Origin: Sparassis latifolia
Lineage: Eukaryota > Basidiomycota > Agaricomycetes > Polyporales > Sparassidaceae
Direction of reading: 5' to 3'
Length of the DNA: 64,000 nucleotides
NCBI GenBank assembly: GCA_018466975.1
Contig: CM031557.1
Location: 248,001 to 312,000, forward strand
In this document: piece by piece, positions 23,160 to 35,467 of the stretch
Numbering within the stretch: the first letter of the stretch is position 1
Layout: each line of letters starts with the position of its first letter
Made by a program: the position numbers and the translations under genes
The notes under the pieces: generated by a model
Seen by the model: the letters and a program-made list of their open reading frames with translations, nothing else
Told to the model about the DNA's origin: nothing
Databases searched by the model: none

Positions 23160-25732
23160 TCAAACAAACAGCGACACATCCAATCCTTCCGAGAAGTCTA
23201 AGATAATTATGTGTTGATCATGCGATGTGCTAGCAAGCAGACTAATCAGTGGGAGGTAGAGCACGGGCGAATGATCAGCACGCACCTCACAATCCGACAA
23301 TGGTCGAACTTGACGTCGAAAATATGGCTCTCATGGCATCCGCGGAACTCACGCACCATGCGCCCCGTGTGGAGGTCCCAAACCTTCACAGTCTTGTCGT
23401 AGCTCCCGCTCACGAGCCGTCCGCTGCGCGGGTCGAACGACAGTGCGCGCACGAGCATCTCGTGCCCCACAAGCGTGCGCAGACACGTGCCGGTGGAGGC
23501 AGACCATACCTTGATTTTGCAGTCATTCGAGCCTGACACAATGAGGTCATCCTAGGCAGTGCAGATCGTGTTCAACTCAAGAATTGCGACAAGAGAACGA
23601 CGAAGACTGACCTTGAACTCAATACATGCCAAACCCCGGTCGTGTCCCTCAAACGTCCGCAGGCGCTCGCCGGTCGCGATATCCCACAACATCATCTTCC
23701 CGTCCCCACTCGCACTCACCACTCTATTTCCTTGCAGCCCGACGGCATTCACCGGGCCCTCGTGCCCACGCAGCGTACAATGCAAACCCAGGGTCTTCCG
23801 GTCCCAGACACGAATCAGCGCATCCTTGGAGCTGCAGTCAAATGAGCACCAAACGACATTTTGTACCACCACCAAATTGGCAACCAGAATACCTACCAGC
23901 TCACGATCCAATTGGAGTCGATCCTCAAGTCCAACACTCCACCCGAATGCCCCTTCAACAGGGCCCGAACCTCGGCTGTGACCGGCTGCTCGCCCTGCAC
24001 CTCCCCATCCGCCGGACGCAGGACCGACAGATCCCAGACGCAAACCGAGCAGTCGCTCGACCCGCTCACCAGGAAACCCTTGCGCACCCGTGCAGTCTGC
24101 ACATCCTCGTCGTCATCCTCGCCGACGTTATCCACCGTGTCCCAGTCCTTGTCGAACTTCAGGCATAGCACGCTGCCGCGGTGACCTGCAAACGAGCCGA
24201 GACACCTGCCAGTCTTCAGGCTCCACACCTTGATCGTGAGGTCGCGCGAACCGGTGATGATGCGCGACGAGTCGAACTCGAGGCAGTACACGCTGGATGG
24301 CGCCCACACACGACTCGTCAGCCATTCCGTCAAACACGAAGAAGCTAAATGTGCGTACCTATCGCGATGTCCGCTGATCCGCCGGACAACGGGCTCCCAA
24401 GACTGCGAGGTGCTGGATTTGCTGTTGGGAGCGACGGACCACCGCCGGTCAAGCTCCGTCCTCGTGCGGTACGTCTCGTACCAATCGATCTCCAGTGGAG
24501 CGGGCAGCAGCGCTCTCGATGAGGAGAGCGACGGGTATAGCAGCGCGGGGGACGCGGAGTGGGCGCGGCGCAGGTCCGCACGCCACCCATCTGCCTCACG
24601 CTGCGAAAACAGCGTGCACCAGATCGAGTTGTCGTCCGCAAGGCGGTTCCATGTCCTGTGTGCACCGATTTGGTCAGATTGGGACACGCACAATGGGGTA
24701 GGTACTTGCCTGGAAACCCTGAGGCAAGCGATGATCGCCGGGAGATCGAGGAAGGAGAGAAGATGGAGCGCGAGCTCCGGAGGGAGTAGTGCAACAATAT
24801 CTGACGGTACGGAGACACTCAGTGTTAGCGACGAGATCGTGCGTGAGGGAGACCATGAGAAGCCAAGAAACGGGTACAACAGAGAGACAGTAGCACAAAC
24901 TTGTAGAATGAGAAACATCAAGCGATGTATAAGAGTTTCGTACAGTGGGACGTCCACACTGATCTGTAGTCATCAGCTACGATTGTGCACACCGTCCCCA
25001 ACGGAAGTAATAAAACAGTCCCCAGTCAATAGGTTACTGGATTGACTTACCAACACCTGTCACCGCTCTAATGTCGATGAAGCACGCTTCATCATCGATC
25101 AGCTCGCCTTCCTCTCCGTCAAGCGGGAGCATGCTCGAGTAGTCGACGCATTCGTCACTGTCGTAGGTATCAACCACCCACCCCGACTCTCGCCAAGCCG
25201 AAGCAGACGGAAGGCCCGGCCGACGTTTGCCTTTCTTCCCCGGCGAGCCCTCGCGCAGCGCATCCCAAATGCGTGGAATGATGCCAAGTGTGAGACTGCG
25301 GGAGCTCTTTAGCTGGGTCGGAGACGATGGGGGACAGTAAGGGTAGCCTGCGAGGGTGCGCCGCGAGGAGGGCAGAAAGGCGGCAGAGCATCGGGGTGTG
25401 CGGTCACCAGAACCATAAATGGTAGCAAAGGTAGTGGCATCCCAGTTGATGATCGAATAATTTTCAGTACGGAAACTGGGCGTCGGAGAGACGGGGCGTG
25501 TGATCGTAAAGGCGCGAGGTACAGCAGCAAAGGCCCCGTCCACGTCCTCCAGGTCCAGTTCGGCATTGCCGGCATTGGTGTCGGCGTTCGCTACATCGTC
25601 GTCCCCAGGAAGGTCGGCAGTGGTAAGGAACGGCGAACCCAAACCAGACGTGAACAATTTGCCAAAGCGAGGGGTTCGCTCTGCCTCACTGGCGGTGATA
25701 TTCTGCGAAGTGAAGACGGTAGAAGAAGCCAT
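23160..25732 (-). CDS. F-box and WD40-repeat protein (SCF substrate receptor)
   Basis: Seven exons (25732-25051, 24800-24710, 24655-24359, 24313-23897, 23831-23612, 23551-23286, 23241-23160) join in phase to 684 aa. About 225 disordered residues precede an F-box (LLPPELALHLLSFLDLP, then TWNRLADDNSIW), and six to seven WD40 repeats fill about 340-680, with GSRDLTIKVW, GSSDCSVCVWD, CSKDALIRVWD, GSNDCKIKVW and GSYDKTVKVWD visible. This is the Cdc4/Met30/Fbw7 architecture: the F-box binds Skp1 and the propeller binds phosphorylated substrates. Intron 2 uses a GC donor (CAG|GCAAGT, 24709-24656), needed to keep the F-box intact. Intron 1 (251 nt) is long; an alternative acceptor near 24910 would add about 35 residues. 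The specific ortholog is not assigned. Confidence 0.88.
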
Positions 25733-27456
25733 GACGAGTGCCTCTGCGGAAGAATGAGTCTGTCACTGTCAGAGACCGTACAATGCTGAAACGCGATGTG
25801 CGGATCGATATCCAGAGGAAGCAGTTGGCGGGCGGTGACGGTCCTCTTGCGTAGCAGTCTAAACTCGGTGCTAACTGTCAGACGACGTCCGCCGAAACCT
25901 GTCAGACATTTCAGTCCAATATAGCAGCTGCCGAGTACTAAGAAATCGCACCCACCGTAGGAAAAGACCCTCTAGGCTCTGGCTGACTTCAGACCAGACA
26001 GGCGGCTGGGTGGTAGCACGACGCTGGGACTACACGTATCACCGGCAAATGGAGTAGCACTCTCGAGCTCCTTGCAATTCGGACCAGTATGAGAGACTGC
26101 CTTAGAGCACTATCAGGCTAAATACGCTGGTTTCTGATAATCGCGCAGACAATAGAGTGCGAAATGAGAAGCTACACCAGTCACTTCCCTGGAAACGAGA
26201 AGCTCCTTTTGTATGTCAGATGAGCGCTAGGGCCCTTGAAGATGATAGCCAGGGGGGTATACGAAGAAAGGAGAGTGGAGGTAGAACAAGAGAACGAAAA
26301 CAGAGTTCGGATTCAACTTCGAGCGTCTACCACACTACTGCGAGCGCTTGATGTCTCACACGACCTGTTCCGGCAACATTTCAGCATCTCTCCCTTAACT
26401 CCTCCTCGAGGCTAACGTCCGTCTGCTGCAGCGTCATTGTGGTTTTACTGTGGTGTATTTGCAACCAGCATTGGTTGGGTGCATCGCATGGTCTCTTCCG
26501 TCTTGCTTCAATCTGCACCGACAGAGCATGTATCATGACTCGGAGCATATTAATGACTACGCCACCATGTCATATCGCGTCAGGCGCATTAGAGGATCCT
26601 CTCTCTCGGGCTTGAGCGACAGGTTTTGTGGAATAACGTGCGCTCCAGAAATTATCGCCGTGTCTCCAAGGACGGTGTTCTACGCCTGTCATCAGCTTTG
26701 CACATTGACGTATGCAGATCCATGCAGGTCTCAGTCATCACTACTGCCTCACCTTTTATTTGCATAAGTATGTATAACGTGCTGAATCTGCCATGTTCCT
26801 TCAGATCCAGGCGACGATTGCAAGCAGGAGGGTTTCTTCTTGCCGTAGACACGCAGGTCTAGTACGGCAGGCAAAACACCCTTCTCAGAATCAAATTGCC
26901 AAGAAGCACACGCGTTAAGCGTATACTATCTCTTGCGATTGCTTCATTTCGCTGACGTTTCGACCTCTATTGGGACAACTCAGTGTCTTCTCTCGCAATT
27001 GCTGCAAGAGAAGACAAGTCGTGCCAATGCTAGGTTGCACAGTTCTCCTGCAGTGAGCGTCGACATAATATGATCCGGTGTGACTGGTGGTGGACGTCAA
27101 TCTAGCATGAAGCAGAGCTTCAGTGACTGCATAATGACAGCATTGCAGGAATCTTGTACTGTCAGTCGACCACGAGAGTGCACGCGACGAGCCTGTGCTC
27201 TACCATTAATCTCATTCTTCGCAGCGTCATTTGGATTGTACTTGTTCGAGCCCCGTTGAAGAACTCAATTGTTACCGGTTAGTAGTGAGATCCTGCACTT
27301 GTGGCGCAGCTAGTCTTGTACATGTATAGGTAGCGTATGTGTTGGGTACGCTACTAGACTGGATACTTCATTGGTAAGGACTCTAAACTTGTGTAATCAT
27401 TCACACTCTCGAAGCTGATTCTATGCTGCTCGTCAGACCCGTCTCTCGGGTGCAAC
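25733..27456. other. Intergenic region, no gene supported
   Basis: This 1.7-kb gap starts with the promoter of the F-box/WD40 gene. Short frames (26157-26351, 26450-26767) are not protein-like. No repeat or RNA gene was recognised. Confidence 0.45.
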
Positions 27457-28060
27457 CTAGTTCATCTCCTTGTCTGCCCTGAAACGCACCAACTCCCTCC
27501 AATTGTCCCTCACAAAGTCATACACCACCTCCCAATCTTGGCACGTGTGTGTCCCCCCGATCCGCTCCACGTCGAAATCGCGCGTCTCGAAAGGGCCGGG
27601 CTCCAGCGCGACGTCTGCGGAGCAGAGCGTCCACTGTCGCATGTAGTTGAGACAGTGGTAGGTGTGTTCTTCGCGTGCGGGCATGAAGCCATACTCGATG
27701 ACGCGCTGTATGTTGCGCAGACAGTGCAGCTCGTGGATCATCGGGATGGCAAACGTGCGCTTTTCTGGGCCGAGCCAGATGTGGTTGTCGCCCACTGCCG
27801 TGGTCCACAGCCATTCGCCGTCTGCCTCTGGATCGTCAAAGGGTAGTAGGCGCTCTCCTCCACTACCATCTTGACAAGTGGAGCCTCCGTTGGGAGGACC
27901 TTGGTGATTCTTGGTAAGGACATCATTACGTGCCCCTGCTGCATTCGACCCAATAGGCTTTCACAGTGTTCTCGAGCACCACATTGAGGTACAGAGATAC
28001 TACAACTAGAAGAGCGAGCAGTGCGAGGTGAGCCACTCGAAGAGTATTCTTTTGCTCCAT
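27457..28060 (-). CDS. UstYa-like (DUF3328) protein, probable oxidase
   Basis: Two exons (28060-27965 and 27909-27457) join across a 55-nt intron to 182 aa. A single membrane segment sits near residues 11-29 (HLALLALLVVVSLYLNVVL). The family signature is present twice as HxxHC: HELHC and, 30-40 residues later, HTYHC. Fungal UstYa-family proteins carry out oxidative cyclisation or tailoring in ribosomal peptide and other secondary-metabolite pathways. The C-terminus (CSADVALEP, later THTCQDWEVVYDFVRDNW) also matches the family. The first intron donor (GTGAAA) is not strong, and donors nearby would change a few residues. No precursor peptide or other biosynthetic gene is obvious next to it, so the pathway is unknown. 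Confidence 0.8.
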
Positions 28061-28556
28061 GACTTAGCGGGATGCGGGTCCGAACCGACCAATTGGACGA
28101 GACACCTAGTCTTTCAACGAAAAACGAGGTATTGCTATCAAATGGCCAAATGCAACTCTCACTTATCCCGACAGGCCTTACGACACGGTCGCTCTTGTGG
28201 ACAGTGCCCGAGAAGAACATAAATATTGACAGAAAAATGTGTCCCGCAGGCTGTGTTAGACAGATGGGGACACTGTTTGATCACACACGTCAGCTTTCAT
28301 CACTACGCTTAGTTCTGCTCGTTCCCGTTCCCAGAATAATAAACGTGACGCTATCGTGGCAACTTTCATGTTGCGTATGGCGCTGCGTCATCTCCCTTCG
28401 CCTATCTGTGGTTTTTTGCTCCGAGTGACACCGCAGAGGTACGTTGCCGCCCAGACTTCATTAATCTTTGTTGAAAGACGCCGCACTGTGCACAGGCTCA
28501 GAAAGTTGTTATTCCGAAGCAGTCATTGACTGCATTATCATGGGTATGCACAGATT
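28061..28556. other. Intergenic region
   Basis: This 496-bp gap holds the UstYa-like promoter and the 3' end of the next minus-strand gene. No gene is seen. Confidence 0.45.
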
Positions 28557-29666
28557 CTATTCAGACTTCACGCCCACATCTTCGACGGTTTGTGGTGTCC
28601 TGACCATCTGGTGAACGTGCAAAGGATCAGTAGAGCGAAGCAGAGCCGAACCGAGCATGCTTACAATCCGAATGACTACGGGCGGCTTCTTCCATGTCGG
28701 ATTATTACTTCCCAAGGCAAACTCGCCGACGGTCTTAAAATCCAAGCTTTCGTAGAAACCTGTATTTGCCACGTTGGAGGATGTCAGCCATATCGAACGC
28801 CTTTGGGCGTCGGCCTGTAGTTAGGTATACCAATGAGTCTTGGCTAACAAGAAGACACACAAGCTACATACTATAGCCGAGACATGCTTGGCCAGCGCGG
28901 TCCCGTACCCTCTGCCCTGCTTGTCCGGGGCAGTGGCGAAACCTTCCAGGGACATCATGTCGTCAATTTGGTCACCAATGGTGGCCTTAAGGGTAGCCGC
29001 CAGTTGTTCGTCACATTCTTTAAATCGCTGATGATTGATACGAAGTCACAGATACAGCACGTTGCGGGTGCGAACAGACATCTACGGCACCTTTTTCTGC
29101 TCCTTGGAATTGAAGAGTCTCAGGTAGCGAACGATCAACCTTCGGACAGCAACCGCAACACGTCCAAGAGGTTTTCTCGGTGGTGCAGCTTTCGGGGCAG
29201 GCTCTCTGAGGACGACACACAACGCATGATTCTAGTTATCATCCCAATTTCAACACCATTGCACACTCACAAGGTGATTATAGCATCGCCGTGGTTGACC
29301 GTGTATATTACATGACGGCCCACCGCATCTGAGAGTCCGAGAACCAAGATCACTTTATATCGCTCGTCAAGTAAGAGTGAGCGATGCACGTCCTACAGAG
29401 TCGGTCAGGCACTTAGTACGGTTAACTTGAAGGACACAACTAACTGGAGTATCATACATCAAGTAACGTGCGAGGGGATCCGGACGGTTGGCATCCAAGG
29501 CGTTGTCAACCGCCCTGTTGAGCTCAGCTGCGTAGGCAGCGTAGCTAAGATGTCAGTCAATTGACAGAACAGTAGGATGAAACACACCATATCTTAATGG
29601 TTCAACTTTAATTTCGTCTGAACGAAGCTCGCAGGACGAGAACGCCGCCTCCATGTCCTTCTCCAT
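28557..29666 (-). CDS. GNAT-family N-acetyltransferase, paralog A
   Basis: Seven exons (29666-29588, 29527-29445, 29392-29271, 29205-29091, 29027-28872, 28814-28665, 28607-28557) join in phase to 251 aa. The acetyl-CoA loop QGRGYG of GNAT motif A is followed by ALAKH, then the motif B region NVANTGFYESLDF. GNAT enzymes move an acetyl group from acetyl-CoA to an amine; the substrate here is unknown. The first six exons have exactly the same lengths as those of the plus-strand paralog at 40396-41537 (79, 83, 122, 115, 156, 150 nt), which supports both models. The start at 29666 (MEKDMEAAF) was preferred to an upstream in-frame Met at 29765 by comparison with that paralog. Confidence 0.85.
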
Positions 29667-31562
29667 TGTCCAGCGAGGTCGTCGTTGGGGAGGAAAGGAT
29701 GTGCCCGCTCCCTCCAGACTGCAAGCGCAGTCCATCTGCATCATCAGCAATTCGGCGGCTAACATGCCCGCTAGTCCTTGATCACATATGCATCTGAATT
29801 CTTGCTGAATTCACTGCGCACCGTACTGGCGCTCAGACTGATATTCGAGGCCCTCTACGAGTGGATACTACTATAGCTGGTTCCCACAAGTTCCGAGTCT
29901 GCGCAGCACCTTTGTGTACAGATCCACTCGCTGCCGTTCGTTAGTGGATCTACGCAGTAGTGTGCCAGCGTCACTGCGGAACCATGCATGCATACCCGGG
30001 CCGCACAGGCCGAGGATATTGAACGTCCGTACGATGGAAGCCAGAATGGCTACCCTGCTTCGAACTTCGTTTATTATTTACTCCATTAATTGGTATGAAG
30101 ACTCTGTCGTGCTAGGCGTCTCTGCGAATTCGATCACACTTGACGCCGTCTGACATCTGCATCTCTCCAATAGAGGGCATCTTCACGAAGAGCAGGCCCT
30201 GGTTCACCCCAGCCTCCGGATCTCGCTAGTTTTCCTTAAACCGCTCGCATCGCGGGTTACCTATGATGTTCTCACGTGCTGTCAGAAACCAAGTCGCAGC
30301 AGGAACACGAATCTCTCGCAAGTCGCCATCCGGGTGTTCCTCCATTACGGCGGCTCGACTCATTCTCGCAGTCCGCCTGCGATCTCTGTCAGAATAACGA
30401 CGAATTGTTTCTATGCGAACCGCCAAAGAAGAGTCGGTCGCTCTCCTCCCAGAGAGTGGCGAATAAGTCAGACGAAGGGAAGGTGAGCCTTGAGTAGAAA
30501 GATCGAATTGGAAGTGTTCAGCATATAGTACCTTAATATTCATTCTCGCCGATCTTCTAGTCTTTCTATTCCTCTTCCAGCTAAGATCCGCTGGCGCCGC
30601 TACCGGCGAGCTCGAAATTCGCGATTCTTACATCGGTTTGAAGGCCCTGTACTAGTCGGGGCGGGTGAAACCTCCCAAGCAGAAGCCGCTGGTTGTTCCC
30701 CCGCTCATAGCTACACAAATCAGCAGTGCGGAACCCCACGAGGTTCTCCCCGGAGACTACCACTAATGGCTCGACGGCTTTAGGATGCTGTCTTCTCACA
30801 ATCGGCATCTTCAAGTCTCCAGTGACGCACGTTTATTTGCGTCCGTCAGAGCAATACGGCAGGTACTTACACAATTTCGACAGGTGCACACCGTGCTGCA
30901 ATTCCGAATGGTTGACTTCAGCATGGAGAGCTGCGCATTAGCACTGCGCCTTCCTCCTCTACCAGTGGATGACACGGTCCCGCGGCCTTACGTATTGGGC
31001 GACAAGGTGGCGAGATCGGCGTCTGGATGTGTGCAGGTCCAACTTGTCACGCCAGCTGAATGTCAGCGCTCTCTCTTTTGCGACACGTCCGTCATGTCAC
31101 AAGCACGTTGGCACCCGCGTTGCGAAGGCGGGGGAAGAGGCCCGGCTGCTGAGTTCCCTTACAGCTGGGCATCGTTGAATACGTACGAGATCTCATGTGC
31201 GCCGGAGTCACCTCAATGTACGCTCGACATTTGGTCTAACGAGAACTCGGCGTGTGGTAAGACTATATCTTAAAATGCACTATCCTCCCTTCTGACCTGT
31301 CGTGGATGCAGAAACGATTTGAACGGTATATGAATGTCGTTGCGCCAGGGCAGCTATTCGAACGAACTATAGACCATCGTTCTTGGTAGTGAGCACCGCT
31401 TATTATCTTCTTGATGAGACTGGTGTCTGTGGTAAGACATATACAGATGATACAGTTTTAAATAAATACATCAGATGCCAAACTGCGTGAACATGGACGA
31501 CTGCATAAATAGTACAGCATCAAGGTGACGCTCCTTGCTTAAGGAGATGGGCAGCCTGGCAT
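29667..31562. other. Intergenic region between two GNAT genes, no gene supported
   Basis: This 1.9-kb gap has short frames at 30226-30543 and 30581-30814 (minus) and 30785-31273 (plus). None shows a domain or joins with good splice sites. Confidence 0.4.
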
Positions 31563-32666
31563 TCAATAAAACATAGTGTATCCTACTTGTGACTTCTCGT
31601 TTGAACGACTGAACGATTGTGGTTGCCGTACCATCTAGTTGACGTAAGACGTGAGTGAGACCCTAGACCGGCATAAAGCACTTACAACGCGTATAAGCAC
31701 TGGAGGTTTGTCCCAGGTAGGATTGTCCTCACCAACAGTGAATTCGCCCACTGTCAAAAAACCGAATTTTTCGTACAACTCTGTGCGCCTGGTGCTGTAT
31801 GAGCATGACCAGATGGCACGACCTAGAATGTCCGCCTTCTCCCGGAGGTAAGCTGTGGATTTGCTGTAACTCGAGACAGTGCGTACCTTGCCGGCAGCAT
31901 AGCCGACCAGCATGAAATCATAACCCAACCCTTGTTTGTCGCGAGCGGTAGACTCTCCGTCAAGCCACATCATGTCATATATGCGGTCTGCAATTGTATC
32001 TTTCAGAGTAATCGTAAGTTTTCGTGTGAATTCTGCATGACGCTAAGGGGATAGTTTCGTCAGAACAGACCACTTTGCCAGGGTTAGAGCGTCGTACCTC
32101 TTTCTGGATCTTTGTGTCAAATGCCATTAGGAACCGCACAACCAAGGTATGAACAGGCTTCCAGGTACGATCAAATAACGTATCTTTTCTCGAATTAGGC
32201 GCAGGACGTCTGGACACGAGCCGTCAATAAGTAGATTGGCTATTGAAGCGTACACTGACGTACAATATGACGAGTGAGTTTCCACGGTCGATAGTAAGTG
32301 CCTCACGGTGGTGTACTGCGGTTGCGATTCCAAGGTAGTAGAAGAGCCAATATCGTTGCCTGCGGCACCTCTTATCGGCATTCTGCCATGGAAACTCAGT
32401 AGGTGGTCCACTTTGCGGACTCAATATGGCTACTCACTTGAGTGTCGTAGATCAAATAACGGAAGAGAGAATCTTCTTCACAAGCCCTAACACCGGTCTC
32501 TATTGCTTGCGGTATCTCATCTGTATGAAGTGAGGTCGAGTTTGGTGGAGAGGATCAATCGCATATGTTTCGGAAAATACATACTGTAGTTCAGAAGTTT
32601 GACCTGAGCAAACACCAGGCTCACGTCAGGTTCGGACTCTGCTGTCAGAGGGTTGGGCTTGTCCAT
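31563..32666 (-). CDS. GNAT-family N-acetyltransferase, paralog B (divergent)
   Basis: The exon order matches paralogs A and C: a first exon at 32666-32585 (MDKPNPLTAE...LLNY), then RYLIYDTQ, a VHHREALTI segment, RPAPNSRKDT, the motif A exon, the motif B exon, and a short last exon starting MVRQPQS and ending at 31563. All junctions have GT-AG ends and keep phase. Sequence is much more diverged than between A and C. The motif A loop reads QGLGYD, so the last glycine of QxxGxG is Asp, which could weaken acetyl-CoA binding. A 51-nt intron with GTACGC donor separates GYAAGK from ADILGRAIW. It is probably functional or recently decayed; no stop or frameshift is seen. Confidence 0.8.
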
Positions 32667-33604
32667 GACAAGAGTGTGTGATGCTCAGCCGGACGGAAAG
32701 AACAAGAGTTGTCTGACTTGTGCCTGCAGCGCGGCGCAGGAGCACTTAGTACGTCGATGGGGTATGCATCGGCCCACCTGCTTTCAAGTCGGTAGCGCCG
32801 CCAGCGCATGCGCATGTGGTGCTCCAATAAATTGGACTTCGCGAAGCACCCGTTCATCATTCATCTTCGTGGCCGTGCCCGCAGCTTCTGCAAGCGCTGA
32901 TGCACCAGGATACATCTCCAGCCTCAGGTAATGTGCGCTTAAGGCGAGTTTCGGAGTGTAGACCTTGATATTATGGTGTTCTGAAAGGGAACGTGCGCGA
33001 TTCCTTTCCCCATGAGACTGAAGTCAAGAAATCCTGGCTACCGTGAATCAGATAGGTTTGAAATGACTTGGATCCGTCAGAGTTGGGTGGCTATGTAGTC
33101 GGTGATAGTACTCACCGGTTGATAATAACACAAGGTTAAACGTGAAACTTGAGATGCGCCAGCTGGACTGAGCTCAACTCGGTTGGGTTGGTGCACCCCG
33201 GTGGCGACTCAGGTCAAGAGGCTACATTTGTCGACAACATCTAAATAAATAGATACTCCGATTTTTACATTGTATGGACGTCTCTACAAATTAAATGTAG
33301 CAGCAAAGCACCCACAGTCAAGAGATACCGACGTTCATACTTGAACGAGCGGCAATCCTTGCATTACTCTGAAGTGTGACTGAGACACGCCGTTACGTTA
33401 CCACGTGTTCGTGAACTGTCACGCTCGCGTCGCACCTACGATTCGGAAAACTTTGATATACGACCTTTTTTGTGCGCCATCTCGCAGCTTTTTGGCTCTC
33501 AAATGAGCTGGCACTGCTGCAAAAGTAAACGGGTCCCATGCCTCCAAGGCGCATTCAAATTAGCTGAAACCTAGAGCTCCCCCGGATTCCAGCATATTTC
33601 AGCA
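32667..33604. other. Intergenic region, no gene supported
   Basis: This region lies upstream of GNAT paralog B and beyond the edge of the inverted duplication. No open frame here looks like protein. Confidence 0.45.
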
Positions 33605-33913
33605 TAGTAAGAACTACAACGACAGCAGTTACGACAACAGTTTTCTATTACTTACTGTAGACTTCGAGTTCTCGACAGAGTTGGAGGACGATGTGATCCA
33701 TTGCACAAGAACAAACAATACTTGAACTCAGATCTGAATATTAATGTCGACACCAAGAACGAAGACGAGGACATGCAAGAGACGCAAGTGCAGTAGAGAT
33801 TTACGCCATGTATGTTTATCATTTCGACAAATTAGTTTCTTGTTTGAACTGAACAAGTCACAGCAATATGCAAACTGCGCACCTGGGCAATGGACATTCA
33901 GCTTCACTGATTA

Positions 33914-35467
33914 CTATTCCTCATCGGAAAAGTCGTCGGCTCTGGCCCACCCAACACTATCCACATCCGACTCAAAGTCCTCGGATATCATCTGCCCGTC
34001 CCACTCGACCTGCCTCAGGAAGGCATGTTCCTGAAAGAACACCTTGTCGTTCGGATCCAGCTCTCCACATCCCGTCACACGCAAGGTCGAAATGAAGCCT
34101 ACATCTGGATCAACCGCATCGTCATCGCCAATTCCACCTTGGCGCCCTTCAATCATCATCCGAAGCTCTCTGCTCGAGATTCCCTGGCAGTCAGACAGCT
34201 CAAGCACTTGCATGCCAGGGCAAGTGAATATGTACGGGTCCGCCAACGCTGCGAGAATGACTTTGTCAAACCCGGCGCAATTCTCCACGGTCAGGACCCT
34301 CGGTGGCCACGCACGCAGCGCTTCCAAAACGTCATCCGACTTGTTGATGCCCTCCAGGGTGAGTGACGAGAGAGGCCATTGCCCTGGGGCCCAGCGGCAC
34401 ATGCTGCACCGTTTCACGGTGAGCGAGGTCAGCTCGGAGTTTTGGAGCAGCCCAACCAGCGCGGCCAGCATCTGCTCAGGGATATCCACAAACGTACATC
34501 GCTGCAGGCCACAATGAACCAGGGCCGGCATCGCTTCCTCGTAGAACTCCAGTGCGACCTCCACCAGTGTCAATTCACGCAACGACGGCATGGTATTCAA
34601 ACAAGTCAATAACATGTTGGCTGTGAACATGCCAGACGGTGGTGATACGCAGTGTGTCACCGTCAGTTTCCTGACGGACATCCACGTGACTGGTGCGCAA
34701 GAATAAGAAGCGAAAAAGATGACGCCGTCCAGCTGCAGCTCTGACATCCGGGGAGCGCGAAGCTGTTGATTGATGTGACGTTGATTCGTAGTGACGGTAA
34801 GAGGTGGTCCGATTTCGATATCGGTCTCGAGGATATGCGTCGTAGGCATGCGATTCGAGTCATCCGTGGCTTGGATAACTAGGGATGAGCAGTACGCCAG
34901 TAACGGTGCATCTTTCAAACGTGAGTGGAGGCGAAGATCGACCAAGTTAGCCGCATCGCCGTGCATAGCGACATGAGGTCTGGGGACTGAACTGGAGTGT
35001 AGGACGTCTAGGCGAAGGGTCTTCCAGCGCGACATGTGAGCCGACAGGAAGGAAATGACCGCATTCACACGTGCTTGCTCCGACAGATCCGCGTCTGGCC
35101 ACGAACCGTGTCTGCGAGTCAGCTTAATCTCGAGGGCACGCTCGGCTGCGAGAGCGAGCCGCGAAGTAATTGCCGATAGCGGAGTGGGACGCTCGTCAAC
35201 GAAGATGACCAGACGAGTCCAAAAGGCGGAGACGGAAGAAAGAGTATCTTTCCACAACCGGCACATCGGAACAAGTGAATCAGGGAATAAATTGGAGGGT
35301 GAGGACACATCCTCGTCTTGCCATATCACGTCGTTCTTGTCGGCTTCAAAAATCGAGACTGATCGATTATCCCTTCCGGGATACTTGCGTGACATTGAAT
35401 ACACGGCTTTAAAGATGAGGAGCAAAACGTCATCGGGTAAGTCATGAATGGTAGCGTTGTGCGTCAT
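33914..35467 (-). CDS. F-box protein, copy 1
   Basis: A single exon of 517 aa from MTHNATIHDLPDD. The N-terminal F-box (IHDLPDDVLLLIFKAVY, then LVPMCRLWKDTLSSVSAFWTRL) would bind Skp1; the rest is a leucine-rich region typical of the large basidiomycete F-box family. The C-terminus is acidic (EDFESDVDSVGWA). The frame is open upstream to 35611, but a probable acceptor (CTAATCCTCAG) about 40 bases upstream of this Met suggests a 5' UTR intron, so 35467 is preferred. The paralog at 61571-63133 is closely similar over its whole length. Substrates cannot be predicted. Confidence 0.85.
   Translation of the reverse strand: MTHNATIHDLPDDVLLLIFKAVYSMSRKYPGRDNRSVSIFEADKNDVIWQDEDVSSPSNLFPDSLVPMCRLWKDTLSSVSAFWTRLVIFVDERPTPLSAITSRLALAAERALEIKLTRRHGSWPDADLSEQARVNAVISFLSAHMSRWKTLRLDVLHSSSVPRPHVAMHGDAANLVDLRLHSRLKDAPLLAYCSSLVIQATDDSNRMPTTHILETDIEIGPPLTVTTNQRHINQQLRAPRMSELQLDGVIFFASYSCAPVTWMSVRKLTVTHCVSPPSGMFTANMLLTCLNTMPSLRELTLVEVALEFYEEAMPALVHCGLQRCTFVDIPEQMLAALVGLLQNSELTSLTVKRCSMCRWAPGQWPLSSLTLEGINKSDDVLEALRAWPPRVLTVENCAGFDKVILAALADPYIFTCPGMQVLELSDCQGISSRELRMMIEGRQGGIGDDDAVDPDVGFISTLRVTGCGELDPNDKVFFQEHAFLRQVEWDGQMISEDFESDVDSVGWARADDFSDEE

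Noticed and set aside
18830..28060. A ribosomal peptide cluster joining the 47-aa secreted peptide and the UstYa-like protein
   Set aside because: They are 8.4 kb apart with unrelated genes between, and the peptide lacks repeated cores and dibasic sites.
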